From the NCBI GenBank assembly GCA_947628695.1, contig CANRAV010000016.1, forward strand, positions 1-53,198: DNA of 53,198 nucleotides, written 5' to 3'. Made by a program: the position numbers and the translations under genes. A model generated the notes under the pieces. It was not told the DNA's origin and did no database searches. It saw only the letters and a program-made list of their open reading frames with translations. Shown in pieces: positions 36,334 through 44,877 of this stretch. Source of the stretch: an uncultured Clostridia bacterium. GTDB taxonomy: Bacteria; Bacillota; Clostridia; Oscillospirales; CAG-382. The stretch's first letter is position 1. The number at the start of each line of letters is the position of its first letter.

Positions 36334-37197
36334 ATGGAAAACCTTAAAAGATACCTGACGGCGGACGGCAGCGCAAGGCTTGTGCTTACAGACAGCACGG
36401 CAGTTGTCAACCGCGCGTTTGAGATACACAAAACGGCGCCGACGGCGACTGCGGCGCTTGGCAGGGTGCTTACGGCGGCTTCCATGATGGGAAGCCTGCT
36501 TGGCGAGAAGGACGACGCGCTGACCTTAAACTTCAAGGGCGACGGGGAAGCGGGCGCCGTTATGGCGACAAGCGACTATTTGGGCAACGTGCGCGGGTAC
36601 ATAGAGAACCCGGCGGCCGACCCGCCGAAGAGGGCGGACGGCAAGCTTAACGTCGGCGCTGCGATAGGGCGCGGCAGCATGTACGTGCTGCGCGACGCGG
36701 CGGAGCTTAAGGAGCCTTACGTCGGCGTTTCCGAGATAACAAGCGGCGAGGTGGCGGAGGACATAGCCGCCTACTACGCTAAAAGCGAGCAGGTTCCCAC
36801 ACTCTGCGCACTGGGCGTGCGCGTAGGACGTGACTACAGGGCTCTGTCTGCCGGCGGAGCGCTTCTGCAGCTGCTACCCTTCGCGGACGAAGGGGTAATA
36901 GATATAATTGAAAACAACATAAAAGAGCTTCCGCCGATAAGCCTGCTTGTGGAAAAACACACGCTTGACGACATCGCGGAAATGTACCTTAAAGGAATAG
37001 AATACGAGCGGTTCGACGGCATGGAGACCGCGTACCGCTGCGCTTGCAGCCGCAGGAAGACGGACAGGGCGCTTCTCTCGCTTGGCAAGGCGGAGCTTGA
37101 GGCGATGATCGCCGAGGGCGGGACGGAGCTTAACTGCAAATTCTGCGACAAAGTATACAAATACAGCGCCGAGGAGATACGGGCGCTGCTTAACTAA
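36334..37197 (+). CDS. hslO: Hsp33 redox-activated chaperone
   Basis: 287 residues. The N-terminal domain (TADGSARLVLTDSTAVVN, GRVLTAASMMGSLL) and the C-terminal zinc switch with CAC (around 236-238) and CKFC (around 269-272) match Hsp33: C-x-C and C-x2-C ligands bind zinc when reduced and form disulfides on oxidation to turn on holdase activity. GGAGAG precedes the ATG. Confidence 0.95.
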   Translation: MENLKRYLTADGSARLVLTDSTAVVNRAFEIHKTAPTATAALGRVLTAASMMGSLLGEKDDALTLNFKGDGEAGAVMATSDYLGNVRGYIENPAADPPKRADGKLNVGAAIGRGSMYVLRDAAELKEPYVGVSEITSGEVAEDIAAYYAKSEQVPTLCALGVRVGRDYRALSAGGALLQLLPFADEGVIDIIENNIKELPPISLLVEKHTLDDIAEMYLKGIEYERFDGMETAYRCACSRRKTDRALLSLGKAELEAMIAEGGTELNCKFCDKVYKYSAEEIRALLN

Positions 37198-37211
37198 GGA
37201 GCAAACAAACA

Positions 37212-38882
37212 ATGAACAACCCGAAATATATAGAAAAAACGCTTGGAGATTACCTTTCGTCCGTTGCGGAAAAGTACCCGGACCGCACGGCGATAAAGTA
37301 CAACGACCGGGACTATTGCCGCACATGGAAGGAGCTTGACGAGGAGGCGGAGCGCATAGCAAAGGGCTTTCTGCAGATAGGCATCACTAAGGGCGACCAC
37401 GTTGCCATTTGGGCAACCAACGTGCCGCAGTGGTTCCTTACGCTTTTCGCCTGCTCTAAAATCGGCGCGGTGCTTGTGACGGTGAACACCGGCTACAAGC
37501 TTTTCGAGGCGGAGTATCTGCTTCGCCAGTCGGACACGAAGGCGCTTGTGCTTATCGAGGGCACAAAGTACGTCAACTACTGCGACATAATGGAGGAGCT
37601 GTGCCCGGAGCTTAAGGACAGCAAGCCCGGCTGCCTTTCCTCCCCGCGCCTGCCCTGCCTTAAGGCGGTGATCCACGCGGGGGATATGAAGCGCCCCGGC
37701 ATGTACAACTGGAGCGAGGTGGAGGCTTTAAGCGCTTCCTGCCCCGACACGCTTTACAAAGAGGCAAGCAGCGGCATAAGCTGCCACGACGTGACCAATA
37801 TGCAGTACACCTCCGGCACGACGGGCTTCCCGAAGGGGGTTATGCTTACCCACTACAACATACTCAACAACGGCCGCAACATCGGCGACGGCATGGGCTT
37901 TACCCCGGACGACAGGCTTTGCATATGCGTGCCGCTTTTCCACTGCTTCGGCCTTGTGCTTGCCACCATGGCAAGCGTCACCCACGCGACCGCGATGATA
38001 CCCGTGGAGGCCTACAGCCCCGTTAAGGTATTGAAGGCGCTGTCGGAGGAGAAGTGCACCGCCGTGCACGGCGTGCCGACGATGTTTATAGCGATGCTTG
38101 AGAGGGAGGACTTCGACACCTACGACCTTTCGCACATGCGCACCGGGATTATGGCCGGCTCTCCCTGCCCCATAAAGGTAATGCGCGAGGTCGTTGACCG
38201 CATGAACATGCGCGGCATAGTGATAGTTTACGGCCAGACGGAGGCTTCCCCCGGCTGCACCATGACCACCACGGACGACAGCATCGAAAAACGCGTTGCC
38301 ACCGTGGGCAGGTCCTTCCCCGGCGTTGAGACGAAGATAGTCGACCCCGAAACGGGCGAGACCCTCGGCCCCGGCAAACAGGGCGAGTTCTGCGCAAGGG
38401 GCTACAACATAATGAAGGGCTACTACAAGATGGAAGAGGCGACGAAGCAGGCCATAGACGAGGACGGCTGGCTTCACACCGGCGACCTTGCGGAGGTAGA
38501 CGCAGACGGCTACTACAAGATAACCGGCCGAATTAAGGATATGATCATCCGCGGGGGCGAGAACATCTACCCCAAGGAGATAGAGGAGTTCCTTTACACA
38601 AAGGACTACATAAGGGACGTTCAGGTCATAGGCGTGCCCTCTAAGGCCTACGGCGAGGAGGTCTGCGCCTGCGTTATACTTAAAGAAGGCGAGACCGTCA
38701 CGGAGGAGCAGATCAAAAACGACGTGCGCGAGAGGATGGCAAAGCACAAGGTGCCCTCTTACGTGCTGTTTATGGACAGCTTTTTCATGACGGCAAGCGG
38801 AAAGATACAAAAGTTCAAGCTGCGCGAGTACGCGATAGAGAAGCTTTCTTTGCAGGAAGAGAGCAAAATAGAAACGGCTTAA
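37212..38882 (+). CDS. AMP-forming acyl-CoA synthetase
   Basis: 556 residues, cytoplasmic. P-loop YTSGTTGFPKGVMLTHYN (about 197-214), VYGQTEASPG (adenine-binding), GYYKMEEATKQAI, LHTGDLAEVDADGYYKITGR and the hinge GRIKDMIIRGGENIYPKEIE are the ANL-family motifs. Closest in style to medium- or long-chain fatty acyl-CoA ligases (FadK/FadD-like). The catalytic lysine is in SGKIQKFKLRE near the C terminus. It forms part of a plus-strand run with hslO and two downstream genes. Confidence 0.9.
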   Translation: MNNPKYIEKTLGDYLSSVAEKYPDRTAIKYNDRDYCRTWKELDEEAERIAKGFLQIGITKGDHVAIWATNVPQWFLTLFACSKIGAVLVTVNTGYKLFEAEYLLRQSDTKALVLIEGTKYVNYCDIMEELCPELKDSKPGCLSSPRLPCLKAVIHAGDMKRPGMYNWSEVEALSASCPDTLYKEASSGISCHDVTNMQYTSGTTGFPKGVMLTHYNILNNGRNIGDGMGFTPDDRLCICVPLFHCFGLVLATMASVTHATAMIPVEAYSPVKVLKALSEEKCTAVHGVPTMFIAMLEREDFDTYDLSHMRTGIMAGSPCPIKVMREVVDRMNMRGIVIVYGQTEASPGCTMTTTDDSIEKRVATVGRSFPGVETKIVDPETGETLGPGKQGEFCARGYNIMKGYYKMEEATKQAIDEDGWLHTGDLAEVDADGYYKITGRIKDMIIRGGENIYPKEIEEFLYTKDYIRDVQVIGVPSKAYGEEVCACVILKEGETVTEEQIKNDVRERMAKHKVPSYVLFMDSFFMTASGKIQKFKLREYAIEKLSLQEESKIETA

Positions 38883-38895
38883 AGGAGGAAAAGCG

Positions 38896-39696
38896 ATGAA
38901 AACTGCATTTTCAACCCTCGGCTGCCCCAACTGGAGCTTTAACGAAATTTACGCCACCGCCAAGGACATAGGCTTTGACGGCGTGGAGATTCGCGGCGTC
39001 GGCGACGAGATGTACGCCCCGAGGATGGGCGTGTTCTCGCCCGAAAAGATAGAGGCGACGAAGGCGAAGTTCGAAGGCAGGCTTAAAATCTCCTGCCTTA
39101 CAAGCGCCGCCTGCCTTGACGACGCGGCCTGCCTTAAAGAAGCAGAAGACTACCTCGTTCTGGCGGAGAAGCTTTCCGTCCCCTACGTGCGGATTATGGT
39201 AAACGGCACCACCTTCCCGACGGAGGCCGACCTTTCGCTTTGCGCCGAGAGATACGCGCAAATATGCGACTTCGCCCTGAATGCGGGCATTTCCGCCCGC
39301 CCGCTTGTGGAGACGAACAGCGTCCTTGCGGACAGCGCCGTTATGAAGGACTTCCTAAAAACGGTGAACCGCCCGAACACCGGCGTCCTATGGGACATAA
39401 ACCACCCCTACCGCTACTTCGGCGAGGAGGTGGAAAAGACGGCGGAAAACCTTGCGGGCAGCATCTTTTACATGCACGTAAAGGACAGCCACATGGAAAA
39501 CGGCAGCCTTAAATACCGCATGGCCGGCTACGGCGACATGCCTATATACGACGCGCTTAAAGCCGCAAAGGCGACGGGCTTTGAAGGCTACGTCTGCCTT
39601 GAATGGGTAAAGCGCTGGATGCCCGACCTGCAGGAACCGGGAATAGTCTTTTCACACTACTACAACTATATAAGCTATCTCTTCGGGATGCTTTAA
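38896..39696 (+). CDS. Sugar phosphate isomerase/epimerase, xylose isomerase-like TIM barrel
   Basis: 266 residues. TIM-barrel markers of the AP-endonuclease-2/xylose isomerase family: SFNEIYATAKDIGFDGVEIR, LVETNS, LWDINHPYRYFG and FYMHVKDSH, with Glu, Asp and His metal ligands; YVCLEWVKRW near the end. It probably isomerises or epimerises a sugar or cyclitol derivative; the substrate is unknown. AAAGGAGG precedes the ATG, and the peptidase gene follows by 13 bp. Confidence 0.85.
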   Translation: MKTAFSTLGCPNWSFNEIYATAKDIGFDGVEIRGVGDEMYAPRMGVFSPEKIEATKAKFEGRLKISCLTSAACLDDAACLKEAEDYLVLAEKLSVPYVRIMVNGTTFPTEADLSLCAERYAQICDFALNAGISARPLVETNSVLADSAVMKDFLKTVNRPNTGVLWDINHPYRYFGEEVEKTAENLAGSIFYMHVKDSHMENGSLKYRMAGYGDMPIYDALKAAKATGFEGYVCLEWVKRWMPDLQEPGIVFSHYYNYISYLFGML

Positions 39697-39709
39697 AGGA
39701 GGAGTTTTT

Positions 39710-40768
39710 ATGACCACGGCTTATCTTGCGGCAAAAGAACTCGGCGCAGAGGGTGCGCTTTTCGAAGACCCCGTCAACCGCCGCTACGTCACCCGCTTCC
39801 CTTCCTCGGACGGGCTTGCCCTCTGCCTGGAAAACGAGACGCTGCTTATCCTCGACATGCGCTACGCCCTTGCGGCGGAGACGGCAAAGCTTGACGGCGT
39901 CACCGTTGTGCGCAGCACCGACGGGCTTATTAAATCCTTGAAGGAAGAGGTCGAAAAGCGCGGCATCGCGTCCCTTGCGGTGGAGAGCACCGCCGTTACC
40001 GTCGACCTGCTCCAAAGGCTGCAGTCTGCGCTTCCGGGCGTAAAGCTTGTACCCGCGGCAAACATCAACGGACCCGCAAGGCAGATAAAAAGCGCCTTCG
40101 AGATCGACTGCATAAAAAAAGCGCAGGCGATAACGGACGCCTGCTTTGACCACATCCTGGGCTTTATCAAACGCGGGATTACAGAGCGCGAGGTCGCCGC
40201 AGAGATGGAATATTTTATGAAAAAGGCCGGCGCCGACGGACCCGCCTTCGAGACCATCGCCGTCTCCGGGCTTAAAAGCGCCTTCCCGCACGGCGTGCCG
40301 GACGACAGCGTGCTTACCGAAAACGGCTTCTTTACGCTGGATTTCGGCGCCATGTACGGCGGCTACTGCTCCGACATGACCCGCACCGTAGTCATCGGCA
40401 AGGCAAACGCCGAGATGCTTAAAATCTACAACACCGTGTACGAGGCACAGCGCCGCGGAGTCGCCGCCGTTAAAAACGGCGTGCCCTGCAAAGAGGTCGA
40501 CGCCGCAACCAGAGACTACATATACGGCGCAGGCTACGAGGGCTGCTTCGGCCACTCCACCGGCCACTCCCTCGGGCTTGACATACACGAGATGCCCTCC
40601 TGCTCCATCCGCAGCGAGGATACGCTTAAAACCGGCATGCTTATGACCGTCGAACCCGGCATCTACGTCGAAGGCCTCGGCGGCGTCCGCATCGAAGACA
40701 CCGTACTCGTCACCGACTCCGGCTGCGAGGTGCTCGCTTCGTCTCCCAAAGAGCTTATCGAGCTGTAG
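39710..40768 (+). CDS. M24 family Xaa-Pro aminopeptidase
   Basis: 352 residues. A creatinase-like N-terminal domain (1-120) precedes a pita-bread metallopeptidase domain. Metal ligands are visible as LDFGAMYGGYCSDMTRTV (two aspartates), GHSTGHSLGLDIHE (histidine), MTVEPGIY and VRIEDTV (glutamates). It would remove N-terminal residues preceding proline. GGAGGA precedes the ATG. A dispersed repeat follows the stop at 20 bp. Confidence 0.93.
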   Translation: MTTAYLAAKELGAEGALFEDPVNRRYVTRFPSSDGLALCLENETLLILDMRYALAAETAKLDGVTVVRSTDGLIKSLKEEVEKRGIASLAVESTAVTVDLLQRLQSALPGVKLVPAANINGPARQIKSAFEIDCIKKAQAITDACFDHILGFIKRGITEREVAAEMEYFMKKAGADGPAFETIAVSGLKSAFPHGVPDDSVLTENGFFTLDFGAMYGGYCSDMTRTVVIGKANAEMLKIYNTVYEAQRRGVAAVKNGVPCKEVDAATRDYIYGAGYEGCFGHSTGHSLGLDIHEMPSCSIRSEDTLKTGMLMTVEPGIYVEGLGGVRIEDTVLVTDSGCEVLASSPKELIEL

Positions 40769-40774
40769 GTTTTG

Positions 40775-40970
40775 GGTTATTATTTATGGACGGGCCCCGG
40801 CCCGTCCTTTGATTTTTTACGGAGGGACTCGGTCCCTCCGTGGCTCTCTAAATAAGGCTTTTTTAACAACACAGCTTTTTAGACCCAAAGGGCACAGCCC
40901 TTTGGAAACCCGAGCTGGCAACGCAGGTTACGCCGGCGCCGTGTAGGGGGCTTGCCGCACGTATGGAGCG
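40775..40970 (-). repeat. Dispersed three-hairpin repeat, copy G
   Basis: Begins 20 bp past the plus-strand peptidase stop with GGACGGGC/GCCCGTCC (40788-40807), then GGAGGGAC/GTCCCTCC, CCAAAGGG/CCCTTTGG and the end GCACGTATGGAGCG. Eight-bp perfect stem with a CCCG loop and TTTGATTTTTT after it, as in intrinsic terminators. Confidence 0.9.
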
Positions 40971-40986
40971 CGGGTGCACGGCGGAG

Positions 40987-41050
40987 TTAATAGTGAAGAA
41001 GTAAGAGTGAAGAAGTGCGGTGTCCGCTGCGCGGACGGTATTTGATTTAA
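40987..41050 (+). repeat. R2 repeat copy e
   Basis: TAATAGTGAAGAAGTAAGAG, TGAAGAAGTGCGGTGTCCGC and the hairpin GTCCGC/GCGGAC, then TATTTGATTTAA. Almost identical to the left arm near dnaA (22478-22540). Confidence 0.75.
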
Positions 41051-41082
41051 TAAAACGTTTGTGTCAATAACGGCGTAATACT

Positions 41083-41373
41083 TCACGGCCTTTCGCTCCG
41101 CGCTGCCGCTATTTCCGCGTTTATTTCGTCAAGCGTCATTTCCGATGTGCCGTTTTGCGCGGCGATACGGCCGGCAGCTTTCATCGCCGCAAGCCCGCGG
41201 CTTTCGCCGCCTTCTTCAAGCTTCATGCTGAACGGTATCCCGTTTTCCTGTATCAGCCGCGTCATGCACATCCTGAGATAGGTCTGAAGGTCTATCCCAA
41301 GCCTTTCGCATATATTCGCAGCCTTTATCCTCGCCGTTTCATCTGCGCGGAACTGAACAAGCGTGTTTGCCAT
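41083..41373 (-). CDS. RelB/DinJ family antitoxin, no adjacent toxin
   Basis: 96 residues. N-terminal ribbon-helix-helix of the RelB/DinJ type: NTLVQFRADETARIKAANIC, then LGIDLQTYLRMCMTRLIQENGIPF, and an acidic C-terminal toxin-binding tail (TLDEINAEIAAARSE). The start at 41373 follows AAGGAGG at eight bases. Such proteins repress their own promoter and neutralise an mRNA interferase, but no RelE/YafQ-like gene is adjacent; both flanks are repeats. Confidence 0.85.
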   Translation of the reverse strand: MANTLVQFRADETARIKAANICERLGIDLQTYLRMCMTRLIQENGIPFSMKLEEGGESRGLAAMKAAGRIAAQNGTSEMTLDEINAEIAAARSERP

Positions 41374-41467
41374 AATGTGTCCCTCCTTAAACATCTGATT
41401 ATATTATACCGTTTTCTTTACAATTGCAATCGTTTGTTTATGCTTTTTAAAAAATTTCAGCAACCAC

Positions 41468-41660
41468 GCCCCATACGTGCGAACGGCTTTTACATTGCAA
41501 AGACGTCGCTTGCGTTGCCGGCTCGGGATTCCAAAGGGTGCCAACCCTTTGGGAAAAAAGAAGCTAAATTATATGTTAAACCTTAATTAGAGAGCCATGA
41601 GGGGACCGAGTCCCCTCATATAAAAACCAAGGACGGGCGTCAAGCCCGTCCATAAAAATA
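41468..41660 (+). repeat. Dispersed three-hairpin repeat, copy H
   Basis: CCCATACGTGCGAACGG at the start, then CCAAAGGG/CCCTTTGG, GAGGGGAC/GTCCCCTC and GGACGGGC/GCCCGTCC (41631-41651), the last 19 bp from the stop codon of the minus-strand sugar nucleotidyltransferase. Confidence 0.9.
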
Positions 41661-41669
41661 ATAAAATCG

Positions 41670-43805
41670 CTACTTACGGATTTCCCTTTCCGCAAGTCCC
41701 AGAAGCTCCTCTGCGGCCTCGGAGCTTACGGCCTCGGCGAACATGCGGAAGCAGCCGCTTTTCTGCGGCACGACTACGACGCTGCCTGCGCTGTAGCGCA
41801 GCAGCACGCCCTCACCGCCGCGAGCTGCGGAGCCTTTTTTGTAGAGCCGGCTTATGGTTTCGGCCTTGTCCTCCTCGTTTACGCGCACGGTTTTTTCCTC
41901 GACGGTCTGTTTCGGTATCTGTGCGGAGAGCTCGTAGAGGGGCTTGCCGGCCTTTTTGGCGGCGTAGAGCGCGCGGAGGGCAAGCGCGGTGCCGTCCACG
42001 GTCCAGAAGCAGCGGTAGGCAGCCTCGCGCTCTCTGCCGCCGGTCTCGCCGTAGAAGACGCACTTTCCGCCGCTTTTGACGACGGCGTCCTCGACGAAGC
42101 GCGGCGTAAGCGCGGGCAGCGCAGCCTCGCCGCCGAGGGAGGCAGCGGCGCAGACAAGCCCCCAAAAGCTGCACTCCGTCCCGTCGGCAAGCGCCGCCTC
42201 GGCGTAGGTTCCGTCGGGCGAGACGTAGAAGACGTCGCCGCCGTCCTCGCCGTAGCTGACGGAGGCGCCGAGCTTTTCGGCGGAGGCGTACAGGAACTCG
42301 GAGGCGGCGTTGCGTTCTTTGATGCTGAAGCGCAAGCCCTCAAGGCTTGGCACAAGGTCGGTCAGCGCGCGGGCGTAGCGGTACTTCACACGGTCCTCGC
42401 CCTCAAGCACCACCCTTTCCCCGGCGGAGACGGCAGTTGGCGCAGGGCGCGCAATGGCGGCCTCTATGGCGCGTTCTTCCCTGTCGGTGGGGAAAAGCCC
42501 GTCGCCGTCGTAGACCGTAAGGCAGGCCGTAGAGCCGCGAACCTCCACCATCACCGCAAAGGAAAGCGCGTACTCCTTGGCAGAAAAGGCGCAAAGCGCA
42601 CCGAAGCCGTCTTCAAGGTCAAAGCCCCTGCCGCCGTAGATGCGCACGCCGCAGAGCACGCTTTCCGCAAGCGCCTTCGCCTCTGCCCCCTCGCCGTGCA
42701 TAACGCCTATTGCCGAGCCCGCGCCGGCAGTGAAGCTTAGCGCTCCGCCGAGGGAGAGGCACAGCTCGCCGTTTATAAAGCTGCCGTAGCGACCCTTTAT
42801 TTTGCCGTTTTCAAGGTGTCTTTTGCGTATTTCGCCGAAAATTATGCTTTTCATTATTCTCGCTCCTTTTTCAACTATCAGGCCGGATTTAAGCGCCGTC
42901 CCGCCGGAGACGTAGGCGCCCTCGCCTATGACCGTTTCCGCGCCTATGACGCAGCCCTCGCCGACGAAGGAATGCGCGGACAGGTGCGCCTTTTCGCAGA
43001 GTATGCTGCCGTAGGCGGCGCTTCCGCCGTCCATTGACGCGCCGTCAAACAGAATGCAGCCCTCGGCGGCGCTGTCCGGCGCAGTCCGCGCCCTGCCGAA
43101 CAGCACGTTTTTTGCACCCTTCGCAGCGCGAAAGCAGCAGTGATAGTAGCTTTCCACGCTGCCTATGTCGCACCAATAGCCATCTTCTTCTATGCAGCGT
43201 ATCGGTATCCCGGCAGCCGCAAGAGACGGGAACAGGTCGGAGGCGAAGTCCTGCTTCCCCTCGCCTATAAAGCGCAGCACCTCTGGCTCTATCACGTAGA
43301 TGCCGGTGTTTACAAGGTTTGTCAGCGTCCGCTGCCAGGAGGGCTTCTCCACAAAGCGCGTGATTCGCCCGCCCTCGGCAATGACTGCGCCGTATTCCGT
43401 CGGGCTTTGCACCCTTGTGCAGACCACGCTTATCGCCGCACCGCCGGCCTTGTGGCGCTTCCATACGGCGGCGAGGTCGAAGTCGCAAACGGTGTCGCCG
43501 CTTAAGACGAGGAAGCTGTCGTCAAAGCCCGCAGCAGCGCTTTTGACGCTGCCGGCAGTCCCCAGGGGGACGCTTTCGCGGCAGTAGCAGACCTTTGCGC
43601 CGGAGATGGGCACGGCCTCTATCATCTCCGCCTTGTACATGGTGGTGACGGCTATGTCCGTAAAGCCGTGGCGTATAAGCGCATCGGCCGCCATTTCGTA
43701 AACGGTGCTGTTCCCAAGCGGCAGAAGGGGCTTCGGCCGGGTTTCCGTAATCGGCAGAAGGCGCTTTCCAAAGCCCCCTGCGAGAAGGACAGCGTGCTTT
43801 TCCAT
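41670..43805 (-). CDS. Mannose-1-phosphate guanylyltransferase-type fusion with degenerate phosphomannomutase domain
   Basis: 711 residues. Residues 1-235 are a nucleotidyltransferase with AVLLAGGFGKRLLPITETRPKPLLP, LSGDTVCDFD, VEKPS and GYWCDIG. A left-handed beta-helix segment follows (GSAAYGSILCEKAHLSAHSFVGEG, about 255-320). The remainder is laid out like a phosphomannomutase (VMVEVRGSTACLTVYDGDGL at the place of the active-site strand) but lacks the TASHNP phosphoserine motif. The first domain should make an NDP-sugar for surface polysaccharide; the last may be regulatory. No partner genes are nearby. A start with GAGAGGCGG upstream was taken. Confidence 0.8.
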   Translation of the reverse strand: MEKHAVLLAGGFGKRLLPITETRPKPLLPLGNSTVYEMAADALIRHGFTDIAVTTMYKAEMIEAVPISGAKVCYCRESVPLGTAGSVKSAAAGFDDSFLVLSGDTVCDFDLAAVWKRHKAGGAAISVVCTRVQSPTEYGAVIAEGGRITRFVEKPSWQRTLTNLVNTGIYVIEPEVLRFIGEGKQDFASDLFPSLAAAGIPIRCIEEDGYWCDIGSVESYYHCCFRAAKGAKNVLFGRARTAPDSAAEGCILFDGASMDGGSAAYGSILCEKAHLSAHSFVGEGCVIGAETVIGEGAYVSGGTALKSGLIVEKGARIMKSIIFGEIRKRHLENGKIKGRYGSFINGELCLSLGGALSFTAGAGSAIGVMHGEGAEAKALAESVLCGVRIYGGRGFDLEDGFGALCAFSAKEYALSFAVMVEVRGSTACLTVYDGDGLFPTDREERAIEAAIARPAPTAVSAGERVVLEGEDRVKYRYARALTDLVPSLEGLRFSIKERNAASEFLYASAEKLGASVSYGEDGGDVFYVSPDGTYAEAALADGTECSFWGLVCAAASLGGEAALPALTPRFVEDAVVKSGGKCVFYGETGGREREAAYRCFWTVDGTALALRALYAAKKAGKPLYELSAQIPKQTVEEKTVRVNEEDKAETISRLYKKGSAARGGEGVLLRYSAGSVVVVPQKSGCFRMFAEAVSSEAAEELLGLAEREIRK

Positions 43806-43869
43806 GATGTTTACCGCCTCTCATGATTTTTATATATTTTCTCTAAAACGGGAAAATCTATACCCGCTA

Positions 43870-43898
43870 TTGACAAACGCGGCAAAAAATTATATATT
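43870..43898 (+). promoter_or_regulatory. Promoter of ribF
   Basis: TTGACA (43870-43875), 17-bp spacer, TATATT (43893-43898), 35 bp before the ATG. No FMN riboswitch is recognisable in this short leader. Confidence 0.7.
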
Positions 43899-43932
43899 AA
43901 ACTTTAGAAACGGTGTATTGAAAGGGAAATAA

Positions 43933-44877
43933 ATGATAAAGCTTTCTGAAGGGTCGCTTCCGCTTCGCGGCGGGTGCGTGCTTACCCTGGGGAATTTCGA
44001 CGGCGTCCACATAGGCCACCGCGCACTTATAGAAAAGACGGCGGAAGCGGCAAGGGAATGCGGGCTTCCCGCCCTCGTATGGACCTTCGCCGGGCACCCG
44101 CAGGGCGGCGGATACATCTGCCCGGAGGAGGAAAAGGCGGCTCTTGCGGCCGCGGCCGGAGCCGATATGTATTTTGCCGCGGATTTTGAGAAATATAGGG
44201 ACAAAAGCCCTGAAAGCTTTGTGAAGGAGACGCTTGTCGCCGCATTCGGCGCAAGGCGCGTCCTTTGCGGCTTTAACTTCACCTTCGGCAAGGGGGGAGA
44301 GGGCACGCCGGCGACGCTTGAAAGGCTGCTTTCCCCCTTCGGCGTGCCGCTTACGGTGCTTCCGCCCGTCTGCCTTGACGGCGAGGTCGTAAGCTCCACC
44401 GGCCTGCGCGCCGACCTTGCAAGGGGCGACATGGAGCGCGCCGAAAAGCGGCTTGGCCGGCTTTACGGCTTCACTCTCCCCGTGGTGCACGGGCGGCGGC
44501 TTGGCCGCAGCTACGGCTGCCCCACTGCGAACCAGCGGCTGCCCTTCGGGATGGCGCTTCCCGCCTTCGGCGTTTACGCTGCCTTCTGCGAGACCTACGG
44601 CGGGATATACCGCGCAGTCGCCAACATCGGCGTAAAGCCGACGGTTGCAAGCGACGGCGAGGCACTTTGCGAGACACACATCTTCGGCTTTGACGGCGAT
44701 TTGTACGGAAAGCCGCTTTCCGTGTTTTTGTACAGGCACCTTCGCGGCGAGAGGCGCTTTGAAAACGCAGACGCGCTTTTTTGCCAAATAGAGGAGGACA
44801 AGGCGCATTCTCTTGCCGTCACGGAGGGGGTACAAGTGAAAGGAGAAAACGGATGCTTCAAAACAGAACTGTATTAA
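43933..44877 (+). CDS. ribF: Bifunctional riboflavin kinase/FAD synthetase
   Basis: 314 residues. The adenylyltransferase half has LGNFDGVHIGHRALI and FNFTFGKGGEGT, then VSSTGLR; the kinase half has GRSYGCPTANQRLP, VYAAF, ANIGVKPT and ETHIFGFDGDLYG. It turns riboflavin into FMN and FAD, which feed flavoproteins such as RnfG. The protein after it starts inside its 3' end. Confidence 0.95.
   Translation: MIKLSEGSLPLRGGCVLTLGNFDGVHIGHRALIEKTAEAARECGLPALVWTFAGHPQGGGYICPEEEKAALAAAAGADMYFAADFEKYRDKSPESFVKETLVAAFGARRVLCGFNFTFGKGGEGTPATLERLLSPFGVPLTVLPPVCLDGEVVSSTGLRADLARGDMERAEKRLGRLYGFTLPVVHGRRLGRSYGCPTANQRLPFGMALPAFGVYAAFCETYGGIYRAVANIGVKPTVASDGEALCETHIFGFDGDLYGKPLSVFLYRHLRGERRFENADALFCQIEEDKAHSLAVTEGVQVKGENGCFKTELY

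Noticed and set aside
37728-38930. 400-codon minus-strand open frame
   Set aside because: Antisense to the acyl-CoA ligase; no motifs.
43806-43932. FMN riboswitch upstream of ribF
   Set aside because: The leader is too short and lacks the conserved RFN element sequences; only a plain promoter is seen.
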